In this document: positions 9,689 to 23,287 of the stretch, piece after piece | Layout: each line of letters opens with the position of its first letter | How positions within the stretch are numbered: position 1 is the first letter of the stretch | Assembly (NCBI GenBank): GCA_021816585.1 | Contig: JAKAXL010000019.1 | Span: 1 to 54,400 of the forward strand | Direction: 5' to 3' | DNA from: Pseudomonadota bacterium | GTDB taxonomy: Bacteria > Pseudomonadota > Gammaproteobacteria > Burkholderiales > Burkholderiaceae_C | DNA: 54,400 bases | Translations under genes and position numbers: made by a program | The notes under the pieces: model-generated | What the model was told of the DNA's origin: nothing | The model's input: the letters and a program-made list of their open reading frames with translations, nothing else | Databases searched by the model: none

Positions 9689-10234
9689 ATGGCTGAACTC
9701 GCCACTGTCGCCAGGCCCTATGCCGAAGCGATGTTCCAGGCCGCGCAGGGCGCGGCAGCCACCGGGTCGCTGGACCAGGTCGCGCAGCAGCTCGACGCAC
9801 TGGCCGCGGTCGCCCGCGACCCGGCCCTGCGCCAGCTCGCCGGCGACCCGCAGCTGGGCGCCGACAAGCTCGGCGAGCTGATGCTGTCGACGCTGCCGCA
9901 GCCGGCGGCAGCCGCGGTGCGCAACCTGCTGCAGGTGGTGCTCGAGAACCACCGCCTGGCGGCGCTGCCGGCCATTGCCGAGCAGTTCCACCGCCTGAAG
10001 GACGACGCGCAGCAGCGCGCCGAGGTGCTGGTGACCAGCGCCTTCCCGATGGACCAGCGGCAGATCGACGAACTGCTGCCGGCGCTGGAGCGCCGCTTCG
10101 GGCGCAAGCTCTACGCGCGTATCGACGTCGATCCCGGGCTGATCGGCGGCGTGTGCGTGACCGTCGGCGACGAGGTGCTCGACACCTCGGTGCGCGCGCG
10201 CCTGGACTCGATGCGCAGCGCGCTCACCGCCTGA
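9689..10234 (+). CDS. atpH: F0F1 ATP synthase subunit delta
   Basis: Delta (OSCP-like) links the b stalk to the top of the alpha/beta hexamer. The 181-residue protein starts [19 protein letters not shown], the family's N-terminal helical motif. The C-terminal region [25 protein letters not shown] is the conserved delta signature. GGAGG at 9677-9681 precedes the ATG at 9689. Order and spacing in the operon are normal. Confidence 0.96.
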   Translation: MAELATVARPYAEAMFQAAQGAAATGSLDQVAQQLDALAAVARDPALRQLAGDPQLGADKLGELMLSTLPQPAAAAVRNLLQVVLENHRLAALPAIAEQFHRLKDDAQQRAEVLVTSAFPMDQRQIDELLPALERRFGRKLYARIDVDPGLIGGVCVTVGDEVLDTSVRARLDSMRSALTA

Positions 10235-10271
10235 GCCCACACCTTACCGCCCACGAATTCCGAGGCTCCCC

Positions 10272-11813
<1,542 letters not shown>

Positions 11814-11910
11814 TTCCCCAGCCTTCGCACCACACCCCGGCGCCCGTCGCGCGCGCCGCCGCCAGCTGGCAGCGGCGCGACGCGACGAAGCCACGGACCG
11901 GAGATCCCGC

Positions 11911-14254
<2,344 letters not shown>

Positions 14255-14306
14255 GCCCGACCCGGCGGGCCGCCGTGCGGCCCGCCTGCTGCCCTGCGGA
14301 GTGCGC

Positions 14307-14735
14307 ATGAAAACCTTTCAAATCGATGTGGTCAGCGCCGAAGAGCTGATCTATTCCGGGCAGGCCCGCTTCGTCGCGCTGCCCGGGGAGTCCGGCGAAC
14401 TCGGCATCCTGGCCGGCCACACCCCGCTGATCACCCGCATCAAGCCGGGCGCGGTGCGCATCGAGCGCCCGGACGGCGCCAGCACGGAAGAGGATTTCGT
14501 GTTCGTCGCCGGCGGCGTGCTCGAGGTGCAGCCGGGCCACGTGACGGTGCTGGCCGACACCGCGATCCGCGGCAAGGACCTCGACGAGGCCAAGGCCCAG
14601 GAGGCCCTGAAGCAGGCGCAGGAGAACCGCGCCCACGCCAAGGAGACCCAGGACATCGCGGTGGTCGAGGGCGAACTGGCGATGCTGGCCGCGCAACTGG
14701 CGGCCATCCGCCGGCTGCGCGGACGCATGCACTGA
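14307..14735 (+). CDS. atpC: F0F1 ATP synthase subunit epsilon
   Basis: Epsilon is the small rotor subunit that couples gamma to the c-ring and can inhibit ATPase activity. The 142-residue protein has the N-terminal beta-sandwich ([33 protein letters not shown]) and a C-terminal two-helix tail rich in Ala, Glu, Gln and Lys. GGAG lies six bases before the ATG at 14307; a GTG two codons earlier is less likely. It is the last gene of the atp operon and is followed by an intrinsic terminator. Confidence 0.96.
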   Translation: MKTFQIDVVSAEELIYSGQARFVALPGESGELGILAGHTPLITRIKPGAVRIERPDGASTEEDFVFVAGGVLEVQPGHVTVLADTAIRGKDLDEAKAQEALKQAQENRAHAKETQDIAVVEGELAMLAAQLAAIRRLRGRMH

Positions 14736-14798
14736 AAAGGTCCCCAGGGGACGGGCCATGCCCGCCCTGCCGCCGGGGGAACTCGCCTCGGCACGAAG

Positions 14799-14825
14799 AG
14801 CCACGCCCCGCGGCGTGGCTTTTTT
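14799..14825 (+). terminator. intrinsic terminator of the atp operon
   Basis: A 9-bp perfect stem AGCCACGCC/GGCGTGGCT (14799-14807 with 14812-14820, loop CCGC) runs straight into six T. It lies 64 bases after the atpC stop. Confidence 0.92.
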
Positions 14826-14890
14826 ACGCCTGCGGGCGACGTCAGCGTCTCACCCCCAGGGGCTGGGAAGGCCGGCGCGGGCTGTGTAGC

Positions 14891-16192
14891 ATGGAGCCGC
14901 CAGCCTGCCCGCACCTGCCGATGCCGACGCGCCCAGCCGCCCGCCCGCCGCGCGCTCCCGTACCGGGACGCGGCGCGCTGCTGCCGTGCGCGCTGGCACT
15001 GGCCCTGGCGCTGGCGGGTTGCGCCGGAAGTCCGGTGCGCAGCGGCTCGGTTGCGATGCAGGCTCCGGTCAACGAATCGAGCGGGTGCTTCGCGCCGCCG
15101 CCGAACCTGCATGCCGCCTACAACCGCAGCTACCGGGTACTCGGCCAGGACTACACGCCGCTGCACAGCGCCGCCGGCTACGACGTCGACGGCACGGCCT
15201 CGTGGTACGGCTGGGAATCGGGCAAGACCACGTCGATGGGCAGCCGCTTCAACCCGCGCGCCTTCACCGCCGCCAGCCGCGTGCTGCCGCTGCCGACCTG
15301 CGTCGAGGTGACCAACCTGCGCAACGGGCGCAGCGCGCTGGTGCTGGTCAACGACCGCGGCCCCTTCGTCGACAGCCGGGTCATGGACCTGTCCTACGGC
15401 GCCGCCAAGGCGCTGGGGGTGACGACCAGCGGCACCGCTCCGGTGCGCATCGTCGCGCTGGCATCGGGACAGATGCTGCCGCCGCAGATGGCGACCCCGC
15501 CGTCGCCGGCCCCGACCGGTGCGCAGCCCGCGCCCGCGCAGGCCTTCGAACCGCAGACCCGCTTCCCCGGCGAGCCGCCCCTGCCCCCGACGCCGACCGC
15601 GGCGCCCGGCCTGCCAGCACCCGCGATGCCCGCAACGTCGGGCCCCACCCCCGCCAGCACACCGCTTCCGGCGGCGCCCGAGCCGATGCAGGTGGCCGCG
15701 CTGCCGCCGCTGCAGGCCGCGGCGTCGGCGCCGGCCGCGCCGGCGCCGCGGGCGAGCGACGCGCTGGCCCGGCTGATCGCGGCGACCGCCGGGACCGCCG
15801 GGACCGCCGGTGCTCCCGCCGCCCCGGCCGCCGGCTCCGCCGCCACCGCGGACTCCGGACCGGCCGTCGCGGCAGCCTCCGGCCCGGCGACGGTTGTCGC
15901 CACCTACGCCGCGGCCCCGGCGCCCGCGCAGGCCCAGGCGCCGATGCCGGCCGGAGCACCCCAGACCTACCTGCAGACCGGGGCCTTCACCATCGAGGCC
16001 AACGCACGCCTGGAAGCCAGCCGGCTGCAGCGCGCCGGCGTCGGCCCGGTGGAGGTGGTTCCCGGCTACGTGCGCGGGCGCACCTGGTACAAGGTGCAGG
16101 TCGGGCCGCTGCCTGCCGGCAGCCGTGACACCGTGCTGCGCCAGCGCCTGGCCGGCCTCGGCCTGCGCGACTACACCTTCGTGCAGCAATAG
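14891..16192 (+). CDS. RlpA-like DPBB and SPOR domain lipoprotein
   Basis: A 433-residue envelope lipoprotein with lipobox LALAGC (Cys44), one RlpA-type double-psi beta-barrel (residues ~95-180: [13 protein letters not shown] to [14 protein letters not shown]), a long Pro/Ala-rich linker (~200-350) and a C-terminal SPOR domain (~355-433) that binds denuded glycan at septa. RlpA of Pseudomonas aeruginosa is a lytic transglycosylase using an Asp and a His in the stretch FD..ALTAAH. Here that stretch reads [10 protein letters not shown], so both residues are replaced (Asn, Ser) and catalysis is doubtful. Start: ATG 14891 or the ATG at 14921 (shorter signal peptide); neither has a clear ribosome site. 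Confidence 0.85.
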   Translation: MEPPACPHLPMPTRPAARPPRAPVPGRGALLPCALALALALAGCAGSPVRSGSVAMQAPVNESSGCFAPPPNLHAAYNRSYRVLGQDYTPLHSAAGYDVDGTASWYGWESGKTTSMGSRFNPRAFTAASRVLPLPTCVEVTNLRNGRSALVLVNDRGPFVDSRVMDLSYGAAKALGVTTSGTAPVRIVALASGQMLPPQMATPPSPAPTGAQPAPAQAFEPQTRFPGEPPLPPTPTAAPGLPAPAMPATSGPTPASTPLPAAPEPMQVAALPPLQAAASAPAAPAPRASDALARLIAATAGTAGTAGAPAAPAAGSAATADSGPAVAAASGPATVVATYAAAPAPAQAQAPMPAGAPQTYLQTGAFTIEANARLEASRLQRAGVGPVEVVPGYVRGRTWYKVQVGPLPAGSRDTVLRQRLAGLGLRDYTFVQQ

Positions 16193-16237
16193 CGAAGGGC
16201 CGCCGCCGCGGGCAGCCCGCCCGAGCCCGCCGGCCTG

Positions 16238-16594
16238 TCAGCGCCCCCGGTGCAGGCAGTCGCGCAGGAAGCGCTCGCGCTGCTCGCCCCGCAATTGCTG
16301 CCAGCGCGCCTGGGCATTGCAGCGGCGCATGCGCCATTGCTGTCGCCCGAGACGGCGCCGCGGCGCGCTGCGCGCGCCGTGCAGCGGCCCCAGGCAGCGC
16401 GGCGGCAGCCTGCGCAGCCTGGCAGGGTCGGTCTGCGGGGGAACTTCGCAGTCCGGCCGCGGCACGATGGCGTGCCGCGCGCCCCGCGGCGGCTCGGGCG
16501 CGAACTCCGCGCACCAGGCAGGTGCCCCCGCTCCCAGGCAGGCCGTGAGCAGCGCCGCCAGGCGCCAGGTGCGCGCCGCCACCGATCCGTCCAT
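16238..16594 (-). CDS. small secreted Arg/Cys-rich protein of unknown function
   Basis: A 118-residue protein preceded by GGAGGG five bases before its ATG at 16594. Residues 1-28 form a Sec signal peptide ([20 protein letters not shown]). The mature protein has Cys pairs (PDCEVP, PPRCLGP, MRRCNAQ, RDCLHRG) and ends in [20 protein letters not shown]. That tail recalls the short Cys-containing repeat of PsiF-like phosphate-starvation proteins, although only one copy is convincing. It is opposite to its neighbours and convergent with the RlpA-like gene. The strong ribosome site and signal peptide support it; the function is unknown. Confidence 0.65.
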   Translation of the reverse strand: MDGSVAARTWRLAALLTACLGAGAPAWCAEFAPEPPRGARHAIVPRPDCEVPPQTDPARLRRLPPRCLGPLHGARSAPRRRLGRQQWRMRRCNAQARWQQLRGEQRERFLRDCLHRGR

Positions 16595-16662
16595 GCAAAC
16601 CCTCCGCGATGCGGCACCCCGCCGCGCCGGGCGCACGCCGCGCCGCCGCCTCGGGGGCATCT

Positions 16663-16668
16663 TAGAAT
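16663..16668 (+). promoter_or_regulatory. possible -10 element for argS
   Basis: TAGAAT stands in a GC-rich region 100 bases upstream of the argS ATG, in the gap between divergent genes. No clear -35 is seen, so this is weak. Confidence 0.3.
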
Positions 16669-16769
16669 GCTGCGCTTTGCCCCAGCCCGCCCGGGACATC
16701 CCGGCGCAGGCGCGTCCCGACGCCTCGCGCGCCGGTTCGCGGGCTGCATTCCCGAACACCCACGCCACC

Positions 16770-18524
16770 ATGCGCGAATTCCTCCTCCGGCTGAACGACA
16801 CCCTGGCCACGGCCGCCGCGCAGTTGCTGCCGCCGCAGCAAAGCCTCGGCGAAGTCCAGACGCTGGAACGCCCGAAGGCCGCCGGGCATGGCGACTTCTC
16901 CTGCACGCTGGCGATGCAACTGGCGCGCCGCGCCGGACGCAACCCGCGCGACATCGGCCAGGCGCTGCTCGCCGCCGTGCAGGCCGACGCGCAACTCGCC
17001 GCGGGCCTGCAGGCGGCCGAGCTGGCCGGCCCCGGCTTTCTCAACTTCACGCTGGCGCCGCATCTCAAGCACCAGGTGCTGCGCCGGGTGCTGGCCGAGG
17101 GCGAGGCCTTCGGACGCGTCGCCGCCGACCCGGCGCGGCGCGTGCTGGTCGAGTTCGTCTCCGCCAACCCGACCGGGCCGCTGCACGTCGGGCACGGCCG
17201 CCAGGGCGCGCTCGGCGACACCCTGGCCGAGCTGATGGCGGCGCAGGGCTGGGAGGTCACGCGCGAGTTCTACTACAACGACGCCGGGGTGCAGATCGCC
17301 AACCTGGCGCTGTCGGTGCAGGCGCGCGCGCGCGGACTCGCCCCCGGGCAGCCGGGCTGGCCCGACAGCGCCTACAACGGCGAGTACATCGCCGACATCG
17401 CGCGCGACTATCTGGCCGGCGCCAGCGTGCACGCTGCGGACGGACAGGCCGTGCGGGGCGCCGCCGACCCCGGCGACCTGGAGGCGATCCGCCGTTTCGC
17501 CGTCGCCTACCTGCGGCGCGAACAGGACATCGACCTGAAGTCCTTCGGCATCCGCTTCGACAACTACTACCTCGAGTCCAGCCTGTACAGCGACGGCCGC
17601 GTGCAGGAGGCGGTGCACGCGCTGGTCACCGCGGGGCACACCTACGAGGCCGACGGCGCGTTGTGGCTGCGCAGCACCGCGTTCGGCGACGACAAGGACC
17701 GCGTGATGCGCAAGTCCGACGGCAGCTACACCTACTTCGTGCCCGACGTCGCCTACCACCTGGCGAAGTGGGAGCGCGGCTTCCAGCACGCCATCAACGT
17801 GCAGGGCTCGGACCACCACGGCACCATCGCGCGGGTTCGCGCCGGGCTGCGCGGCGCCGACCCGGGGATTCCCGCGGACTACCCGCAGTACGTGCTGCAC
17901 AAGATGGTCACGGTGATGCGCGGCGGGCAGGAGGTGAAGATCTCCAAGCGCGCCGGCAGCTACGTCACGCTGCGCGACCTGATCGAGTGGTCGGGCGGCG
18001 TGCGCGACGAGCAGTCCCCCGCCGAGCGCGAGGCCGCACTGCGCCGCGGGCGCGATGCGGTGCGCTTCTTCCTGGTGTCGCGCAAGGCCGACACCGAATT
18101 CGTGTTCGACGTCGACCTCGCGCTGGCGCAAAGCGACGACAACCCGGTGTACTACGTGCAATACGCGCACGCGCGCATCTGCTCGGTGCTGGCGCAATGG
18201 GCCGAACGCGACGGCGGGCGCGAGCAGGATCTGGCCGGCTGCGACCTGTCGCCGCTGTGCGCCCCGCGCGAGATGGAGCTGCTGATGCTGCTCGCGCAAT
18301 ACCCGGATATGCTGCGCCAGGCAGCCGCCGACCTGAGCCCGCACGACGTCGCCTTCTACCTGCGCCAGCTCGCCGGCGGCGTGCACAGCTACTACAACGC
18401 CGAGCGCGTGCTGGTCGACGACGAAGCGCTCAAGCGCGCGCGCCTCGCACTGCTGCTGGCCGTGCGCCAGGTGTTGCACAATGCCCTGAACGTGCTGGGG
18501 GTCAGCAGCCCGCAGCGCATGTGA
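16770..18524 (+). CDS. argS: arginyl-tRNA synthetase
   Basis: ArgRS charges tRNA-Arg in the cytoplasm. The 584-residue class I enzyme has the Arg-specific N-terminal add-1 domain (residues 1-110). The HIGH-like motif is in [18 protein letters not shown]. The KMSK equivalent is [12 protein letters not shown], and the C-terminal DALR anticodon-binding domain ends [16 protein letters not shown]. The ATG at 16770 gives [16 protein letters not shown], the usual start. A SPOR gene follows 72 bases later. Confidence 0.97.
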   Translation: MREFLLRLNDTLATAAAQLLPPQQSLGEVQTLERPKAAGHGDFSCTLAMQLARRAGRNPRDIGQALLAAVQADAQLAAGLQAAELAGPGFLNFTLAPHLKHQVLRRVLAEGEAFGRVAADPARRVLVEFVSANPTGPLHVGHGRQGALGDTLAELMAAQGWEVTREFYYNDAGVQIANLALSVQARARGLAPGQPGWPDSAYNGEYIADIARDYLAGASVHAADGQAVRGAADPGDLEAIRRFAVAYLRREQDIDLKSFGIRFDNYYLESSLYSDGRVQEAVHALVTAGHTYEADGALWLRSTAFGDDKDRVMRKSDGSYTYFVPDVAYHLAKWERGFQHAINVQGSDHHGTIARVRAGLRGADPGIPADYPQYVLHKMVTVMRGGQEVKISKRAGSYVTLRDLIEWSGGVRDEQSPAEREAALRRGRDAVRFFLVSRKADTEFVFDVDLALAQSDDNPVYYVQYAHARICSVLAQWAERDGGREQDLAGCDLSPLCAPREMELLMLLAQYPDMLRQAAADLSPHDVAFYLRQLAGGVHSYYNAERVLVDDEALKRARLALLLAVRQVLHNALNVLGVSSPQRM

Positions 18525-18535
18525 GCCCGCGGCGC

Positions 18536-18554
18536 GGGCGCGCAGGGCGCGCCC
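18536..18554 (+). terminator. GC hairpin after argS
   Basis: GGGCGCGC (18536-18543) pairs perfectly with GCGCGCCC (18547-18554) across a three-base loop. No T tract follows, so this may be an attenuating or pause hairpin rather than a terminator. Confidence 0.3.
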
Positions 18555-18596
18555 GCCCTGCCCTGCGCGCATCCGAGAGACACCTTCCGACACACC

Positions 18597-19256
18597 ATGC
18601 CACGTCCCTCCCGCACTCTCCGTACCCCGTCCGCCACGCAGCGCGGAGGCACCCTGCTGGGCATCATCATCGGCCTGGTGCTGGGCCTGGCGATCGCGCT
18701 GGCCGCGGCGACCTACATGAACCGCGCATCGCTGCCCTTCATGAACCGCTACCAGCAGCGCCCGGTCAGCGCGGCGTCGCAGGCGGCGAACTGGAAGCCC
18801 AACGCGGGCCTGAGCGGCGGTGCCGTGCCGCCGGCGGCGGTGGCCGGCGGCAGCACCCCCGGCAAGGTCGCCAGCGCCCCGCTGACACCGCGCGCCATCG
18901 AGTCGCTGGGAGTCCCCGCCAGCGGCGTGCTCGGCGCGCAGGGCGCCGTCGGCGGCGCGACCACGCCGGCCCAGGCCGTGCTGCCGGGAAGCAGCCAGCC
19001 AGCTCCTGCAGCGACGCCCGGAGTCCAATACATTGTGCAGATCGGCGCGTACAGCCGGCGCGCCGACGCCGAGGCGCAGCGCGCCAAGGTTGCGCTCAGC
19101 GGGCTGGAGGCGCATCTCGACGAGCGCTCGGTGGGTGGGCGCACGCTGTGGCGCGTGCGCGTCGGGCCCTATGCGACCGCGCAGCAGGCCGACCAGGCCC
19201 AAAAGACCCTGAGCAGCAACGGAATCGGCTCTGCCGTCGTGCGCATCGCGCCGTGA
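18597..19256 (+). CDS. SPOR-domain cell division protein (FtsN-like)
   Basis: A 219-residue bitopic membrane protein. It has a short cytoplasmic N terminus with basic residues and one membrane helix (GTLLGIIIGLVLGLAIALAAATYM, residues ~18-41, written in two parts here for length only). A low-complexity periplasmic linker follows, then a C-terminal SPOR domain (about 140-219: VQYIVQIGAYSRRADAEAQR to GIGSAVVRIAP). This plan matches the argS-linked FtsN-like proteins of betaproteobacteria. It presumably localises to the division septum by binding denuded glycan strands. It is followed by dsbA, 106 bases downstream, as is usual in this group. Confidence 0.88.
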   Translation: MPRPSRTLRTPSATQRGGTLLGIIIGLVLGLAIALAAATYMNRASLPFMNRYQQRPVSAASQAANWKPNAGLSGGAVPPAAVAGGSTPGKVASAPLTPRAIESLGVPASGVLGAQGAVGGATTPAQAVLPGSSQPAPAATPGVQYIVQIGAYSRRADAEAQRAKVALSGLEAHLDERSVGGRTLWRVRVGPYATAQQADQAQKTLSSNGIGSAVVRIAP

Positions 19257-19362
19257 CGGCGCAGCGCCCGGCGAGTTGTTTCTTGTGCATGCGGCTGTAA
19301 CCCGCGTCGGCCGCATGGCGCATGCCCGCGTTCAAGTTTGGCAAGAACCGAAAGGAAGCACG

Positions 19363-20013
19363 ATGAAAGCTTGGTGGATCCGTCTCGCGGCCGTGGCGCT
19401 GCTGGGATTTCCGTTCGTCGCCGCGCACGCCGCGCCGCTGACGCTGACCGAGGGCCGCGGCTACGAACGCCTGGCGGTGCCGCAGCCGGTGAGCCCGCAG
19501 GGCAAGGTCGTGGTCACCGAGTTCTTCTGGTACAACTGCCCGCACTGCGCGGCGATGGAGCCGCTGCTCGAGGCCTGGGCGAAGAAGCTGCCCTCCGACG
19601 TCGTGCTCGAGCGCGTGCCGGTGGCCTTCGGGCCGCAGTTCGTCGACCAGCAGAAGCTCTATTACGCGCTGAAGGCGCTGGGCAAGATCCCGCAGATGCA
19701 AGGCGCCGTGTTCCGCGCCATCCATCAGCAGCACATCACGCTGATGACCCCGCAGCAGATGGCCGCCTGGGTGCAGACCCAGGGCGTGTCCAGGCAGGCC
19801 TTCCTGAACGCGTTCAACTCCTTCGGCGTGCAGATGGACGCCAAGCGCGCGACGCAGATGGTCAGCGACTACCAGATCACCGGCGTGCCCACGCTGGCCG
19901 TGCAGGGCACCTACACGCTGTCGGCCTCGATGCCGCAGACTCCCGACAACCCGCAAGTGCTCGAGGGCGTGGATTTCATCATCGCCAAGGTGCGCGCAGG
20001 CATGAAGCATTGA
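19363..20013 (+). CDS. dsbA: thiol:disulfide interchange protein DsbA
   Basis: DsbA is the periplasmic oxidant that introduces disulfides into exported proteins. The 216-residue precursor has a signal peptide (MKAWWIRLAAVALLGFPFVA, cleaved near AHA-A). The active site is C59-P-H-C62 in FFWYNCPHCAAMEPL, and the cis-Pro loop is TGVPTLAVQG. A ribosome site (AAAGGA) precedes ATG 19363. An intrinsic terminator follows the gene. dsbC lies elsewhere in this window (49930-50658). Confidence 0.95.
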   Translation: MKAWWIRLAAVALLGFPFVAAHAAPLTLTEGRGYERLAVPQPVSPQGKVVVTEFFWYNCPHCAAMEPLLEAWAKKLPSDVVLERVPVAFGPQFVDQQKLYYALKALGKIPQMQGAVFRAIHQQHITLMTPQQMAAWVQTQGVSRQAFLNAFNSFGVQMDAKRATQMVSDYQITGVPTLAVQGTYTLSASMPQTPDNPQVLEGVDFIIAKVRAGMKH

Positions 20014-20064
20014 GCGCGCGCGGGACCGGCGGCGCTGCGCGCGACGCCTCCCGCTCGATGCAAG

Positions 20065-20091
20065 GGCCCGCCTCAGGCGGGCCTTGTCGTT
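20065..20091 (+). terminator. intrinsic terminator after dsbA
   Basis: GGCCCGCC (20065-20072), loop TCA, and GGCGGGCC (20076-20083) are followed by the T-rich TTGTCGTT. It isolates dsbA from the lpt genes. Confidence 0.75.
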
Positions 20092-20124
20092 GGTGAACGG
20101 CGCGTCGTGCCTACAATGCGAGGC

Positions 20125-20787
20125 ATGAAAGCAAAGTTCGTGCCGATGCATCGTGCCGCCGCCGTGCTGCGGGGGGCCGCGGTGACCCTCGCGGGCGCGT
20201 TGGCGCTGGGACTGCCGTGCGCGCATGCGCTGCAGTCCGACCGCAGCCAGCCGCTGCTGATCGACGCCGGCGCGATGCACTACGACGACATCGCGCAGGC
20301 CACGGTATTCACCGGCCATGTCGTGATGACCAAGGGATCGCTGGTGCTGCACGCCGACAAGGTGCGCGTGCGCCAGCGCGCCGACGGCTATGACGTGGCG
20401 ACCGCCTACGGCAGCGCGGCGCACCCGGCCACCTTCGACCAGACGCTGGACGCGCCCGCCGGACAGCCGCGGCCCACGGTGCACGGCAGCGCGCTGCAAC
20501 TGCACTACGACGGACGCAGCGACGTGATCACCCTGACCGGGCAGGCGCTGTTCGAGCGTTCGCTGAACGGGCAACTGACCGACCGCGCGCAAGGCGCAGT
20601 GATCACCTACAACGACATCACCGACGTGTTCGACGTGAAGGCCGGACAAGGCGGGGTCAGCGCCTCCAATCCGCATGGGCGGGTGCGCGTGATGCTGGCG
20701 CCGCGCCTGGCGGGGGCGTCCGCCTCGGCGCCTGGCGCGGCGAGCGCGCCGGCCCTGCGCAGTTCGCCGGGAACGGAGTCGCGCTGA
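20125..20787 (+). CDS. lptA: lipopolysaccharide transport periplasmic protein LptA
   Basis: LptA forms the periplasmic bridge that carries LPS from the inner to the outer membrane. The 220-residue precursor has a signal peptide ending near AHA-L. The OstA/LptA beta-jellyroll then begins [26 protein letters not shown] (split: residues ~37-62). A typical pattern of repeated strands follows ([19 protein letters not shown]). I use the ATG at 20125, with GAGG close upstream; earlier GTG/ATG codons at 20107 and 20116 are possible. The stop overlaps lptB as TGATG. lptC, which usually precedes lptA, is not here; dsbA is. Confidence 0.92.
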   Translation: MKAKFVPMHRAAAVLRGAAVTLAGALALGLPCAHALQSDRSQPLLIDAGAMHYDDIAQATVFTGHVVMTKGSLVLHADKVRVRQRADGYDVATAYGSAAHPATFDQTLDAPAGQPRPTVHGSALQLHYDGRSDVITLTGQALFERSLNGQLTDRAQGAVITYNDITDVFDVKAGQGGVSASNPHGRVRVMLAPRLAGASASAPGAASAPALRSSPGTESR

Positions 20788-21578
20788 TGGACCTGAGCCA
20801 GCACGATCCGGCGATCGCGTCGGGGCGCGCCTCGCATGCCGGGCTGCTGAGCGTGCGGCGCCTGCAAAAGCGCTACGGCGGACGCACCGTGGTGCGCGAC
20901 GTCAGCTTCGAGGTGCGCAGCGGCGAGGTGGTGGGGCTGCTCGGCCCCAACGGGGCCGGCAAGACGACCTCCTTCTACATGATCGTCGGCCTCGTGCGCG
21001 CCGACGCCGGCGAGATCCACCTGGATGGGCGCGACATCACGCAGATGCCGATGTATCGCCGCGCGCGCCTGGGCCTGTCCTACCTGCCGCAGGAGGCCTC
21101 GATCTTCCGCGGCCTGACGGTGGCCGAGAACGTGCGCGCCGTGCTCGAACTGCAGCGCGACCCGGGCGGACGCGCGCTGCCGCGCGAGCAGCTCGAGCAG
21201 CGCCTCGTGCAACTGCTGCGCGAGCTGCACGTCGAACACCTGGCCGACACGCCGGCGCCGGCGCTGTCGGGCGGTGAGCGCCGGCGCGTCGAGATCGCGC
21301 GTGCGCTGGCCACCGATCCGCAGTTCATCCTGCTCGACGAACCCTTCGCCGGGGTCGATCCGATCGCGGTCATCGAGATCCAGCGCATCGTGCAGTTCCT
21401 GAAATCGCGCGGGATCGGCGTGCTGATCACCGACCACAACGTGCGAGAGACCCTGGGCATCTGCGACCACGCCTGCATCATCAGCGAAGGCAGCGTGCTC
21501 GCCGTCGGTCGTCCGCAGGAAATCGTCGAGAACCCCGCGGTACGCAAGGTGTACCTGGGCGAGAGCTTCCGGCTCTGA
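20787..21578 (+). CDS. lptB: LPS export ABC transporter ATPase LptB
   Basis: LptB powers LPS extraction by LptFG at the inner membrane. The 263-residue ATPase has Walker [11 protein letters not shown]-loop/YLPQEAS, ABC signature LSGGERRR, Walker [14 protein letters not shown] and the H-loop ITDHNVRET. The N-terminal ~25 residues before [13 protein letters not shown] are extra compared with short LptB proteins. It overlaps lptA (TGATG) and is followed 20 bases later by rpoN. Confidence 0.96.
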   Translation: MDLSQHDPAIASGRASHAGLLSVRRLQKRYGGRTVVRDVSFEVRSGEVVGLLGPNGAGKTTSFYMIVGLVRADAGEIHLDGRDITQMPMYRRARLGLSYLPQEASIFRGLTVAENVRAVLELQRDPGGRALPREQLEQRLVQLLRELHVEHLADTPAPALSGGERRRVEIARALATDPQFILLDEPFAGVDPIAVIEIQRIVQFLKSRGIGVLITDHNVRETLGICDHACIISEGSVLAVGRPQEIVENPAVRKVYLGESFRL

Positions 21579-21598
21579 GCAGCCATGAGACGCTGGTG

Positions 21599-23254
21599 AT
21601 GAAGCAGTCGTTGAACCTGAGGTTGTCGCAGCACCTGGCGCTGACGCCGCAGCTGCAGCAATCCATCCGCCTGCTGCAGTTGTCCACGCTGGAACTGCAG
21701 CAGGAGGTCGAGCAGATGCTCGAGCTCAATCCCTTCCTGGAGCCCGACGAGGAGCCCGCCGGCGCCGGCGACGCGGCGAGCGACTCCGCGGGCGATTCCG
21801 CCGCCGGCAGCGGCTCCGATGCGAGCGGCGACGCGGCGGTCGATGCGGCGGCCGAGTTCGCGCCCGAATCACGACAGCCGGGTGACGAGGCGGGCGCACC
21901 GGCGGGGTCCGACGAGTCGGCACGTGAATCCGGCGCGAGCGCCGCCACCGAGTCGGGGGCGGGCTCCAGCGAACCCGAGGCCGGCGAGTTGCGCCTGGAT
22001 GCCGAGGATTGGCGCGATGGCGCGCGAAGCGCCGACTCCGCCGAGTCGCCCGAAGCCGCGGAACCCGGCGAGGGCATCGAATGGGATCAGGCGGGAAGCG
22101 GCAACTGGCAGTCGGGCGGCGAGGGCGACGACGAGTTCGATCCGCTCGGGCTCGCCCACGCCGCGCTGGACCTGCGTGCGCACCTGCGCGCGCAACTGGC
22201 CGGACGCAGTCTGTCGCCGAACGACCGCGCCGCGGCCGAGGCGATCATCGACTCCCTGGACGACGACGGCTATCTGCCGGAGACTCCCGAGGAGCTGGCC
22301 GCCGAGCTGGCGCCGCAGAGCCCCGCGGACGACGTCGAGGCGCTGGGCGAGGCGCTGCGTGTCGGCCTGCGACTGGTGCAGAGCTTCGACCCGGCGGGCG
22401 TGGGAGCCAGCTGCCTGGCCGAATGCATGCGTCTGCAGTTGCTGCGCCTGCCGGCCGACGACATCCGCGAACTGGCGCTGGCGCTGTGCACACAGGAGCA
22501 CCTGGCGCTGCTGTCCAGGCGCGACTGGAAGCGCCTGGCGCGCGCGCTGCAGGTCGACGAGGCCGCGCTGCGTGCGGCGCAGCAGCTGATCGCACGCCTC
22601 GACCCGCGCCCCGGCGCGCGCTTCGGGCAGCAGGCGGCGCAAAGCGTGGTGCCCGATGTGATCGCGCAGCGCACGGGAACGCGCTGGCGTGCCGTGCTGA
22701 ATCCCGAGGTGCTGCCGCGGCTGCGCATCCATTCGCTGTACGCCGAGCTGCTGCGCCGCAGCCGGGACGGCAACGGGCTCTCGGGCCAGTTGCAGGAGGC
22801 GCGCTGGTTCGTGCGCAACGTGCAGCAACGCTTCGAGACCATCGAGCGCGTCGCGCAGGCCGTGGTGGAGCGCCAGCAGGCGTTCTTCAGCGACGGCGAG
22901 CTCGGCATGCGCCCGCTGGTGCTGCGCGAGATCGCCGACGAGCTCGGCCTGCACGAATCGACGATCTCCCGCGTGACCACGCAGAAATTTCTGCTCACTC
23001 CGCACGGCACCTTCGAGCTCAAGTACTTCTTCGGCTCGGGGCTCGCCACCGACAGCGGCGCCAGCGCGTCCAGCACCGCGGTGCGCGCGCTGATCCGCGG
23101 CATGGTGCAGCAGGAGAACCCGGCTTCGCCGCTGTCGGACGGCGAAATCGCCGAGCGCCTGGCGGCGCAGGGCATCAGCGTGGCGCGGCGCACCGTGGCG
23201 AAGTACCGCGAGGCGCTGCGCATCCCGCCGACCGCGCAGCGCAAGGCGGTCTGA
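21599..23254 (+). CDS. rpoN: RNA polymerase sigma-54 factor
   Basis: RpoN directs transcription from -24/-12 promoters that need AAA+ activators. The 551-residue protein has region I (LRLSQHLALTPQLQQSIRLL, then LSTLELQQEVEQM) and a long acidic Ala/Ser/Glu linker (about 50-185, longer than in E. coli). Its core-binding region III is followed by the helix-turn-helix (ESTISRVTTQKFL) and the RpoN box (ARRTVAKYREALRIPP). The start is ATG 21599, or GTG one codon earlier. A sigma-54 promoter is seen upstream of amt in this same window. A GC palindrome follows the stop, and the next gene is convergent. Confidence 0.97.
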   Translation: MKQSLNLRLSQHLALTPQLQQSIRLLQLSTLELQQEVEQMLELNPFLEPDEEPAGAGDAASDSAGDSAAGSGSDASGDAAVDAAAEFAPESRQPGDEAGAPAGSDESARESGASAATESGAGSSEPEAGELRLDAEDWRDGARSADSAESPEAAEPGEGIEWDQAGSGNWQSGGEGDDEFDPLGLAHAALDLRAHLRAQLAGRSLSPNDRAAAEAIIDSLDDDGYLPETPEELAAELAPQSPADDVEALGEALRVGLRLVQSFDPAGVGASCLAECMRLQLLRLPADDIRELALALCTQEHLALLSRRDWKRLARALQVDEAALRAAQQLIARLDPRPGARFGQQAAQSVVPDVIAQRTGTRWRAVLNPEVLPRLRIHSLYAELLRRSRDGNGLSGQLQEARWFVRNVQQRFETIERVAQAVVERQQAFFSDGELGMRPLVLREIADELGLHESTISRVTTQKFLLTPHGTFELKYFFGSGLATDSGASASSTAVRALIRGMVQQENPASPLSDGEIAERLAAQGISVARRTVAKYREALRIPPTAQRKAV

Positions 23255-23266
23255 GTCCGTGCACGC

Positions 23267-23282
23267 GGGGCCCGCGGGCCCC
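23267..23282. terminator. palindrome between convergent rpoN and rfaE2
   Basis: GGGGCCC (23267-23273) and GGGCCCC (23276-23282) form a 7-bp stem with a two-base centre, in the 33 bases between two convergent stops. There is no T tract. It is likely a shared transcript end. Confidence 0.4.
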
Positions 23283-23287
23283 GGCTG

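Noticed and set aside
16662..19316. Long minus-strand open frame opposite argS and the SPOR gene
   Set aside because: Same reasons: composition is that of an antisense shadow and argS is unmistakable on the plus strand.
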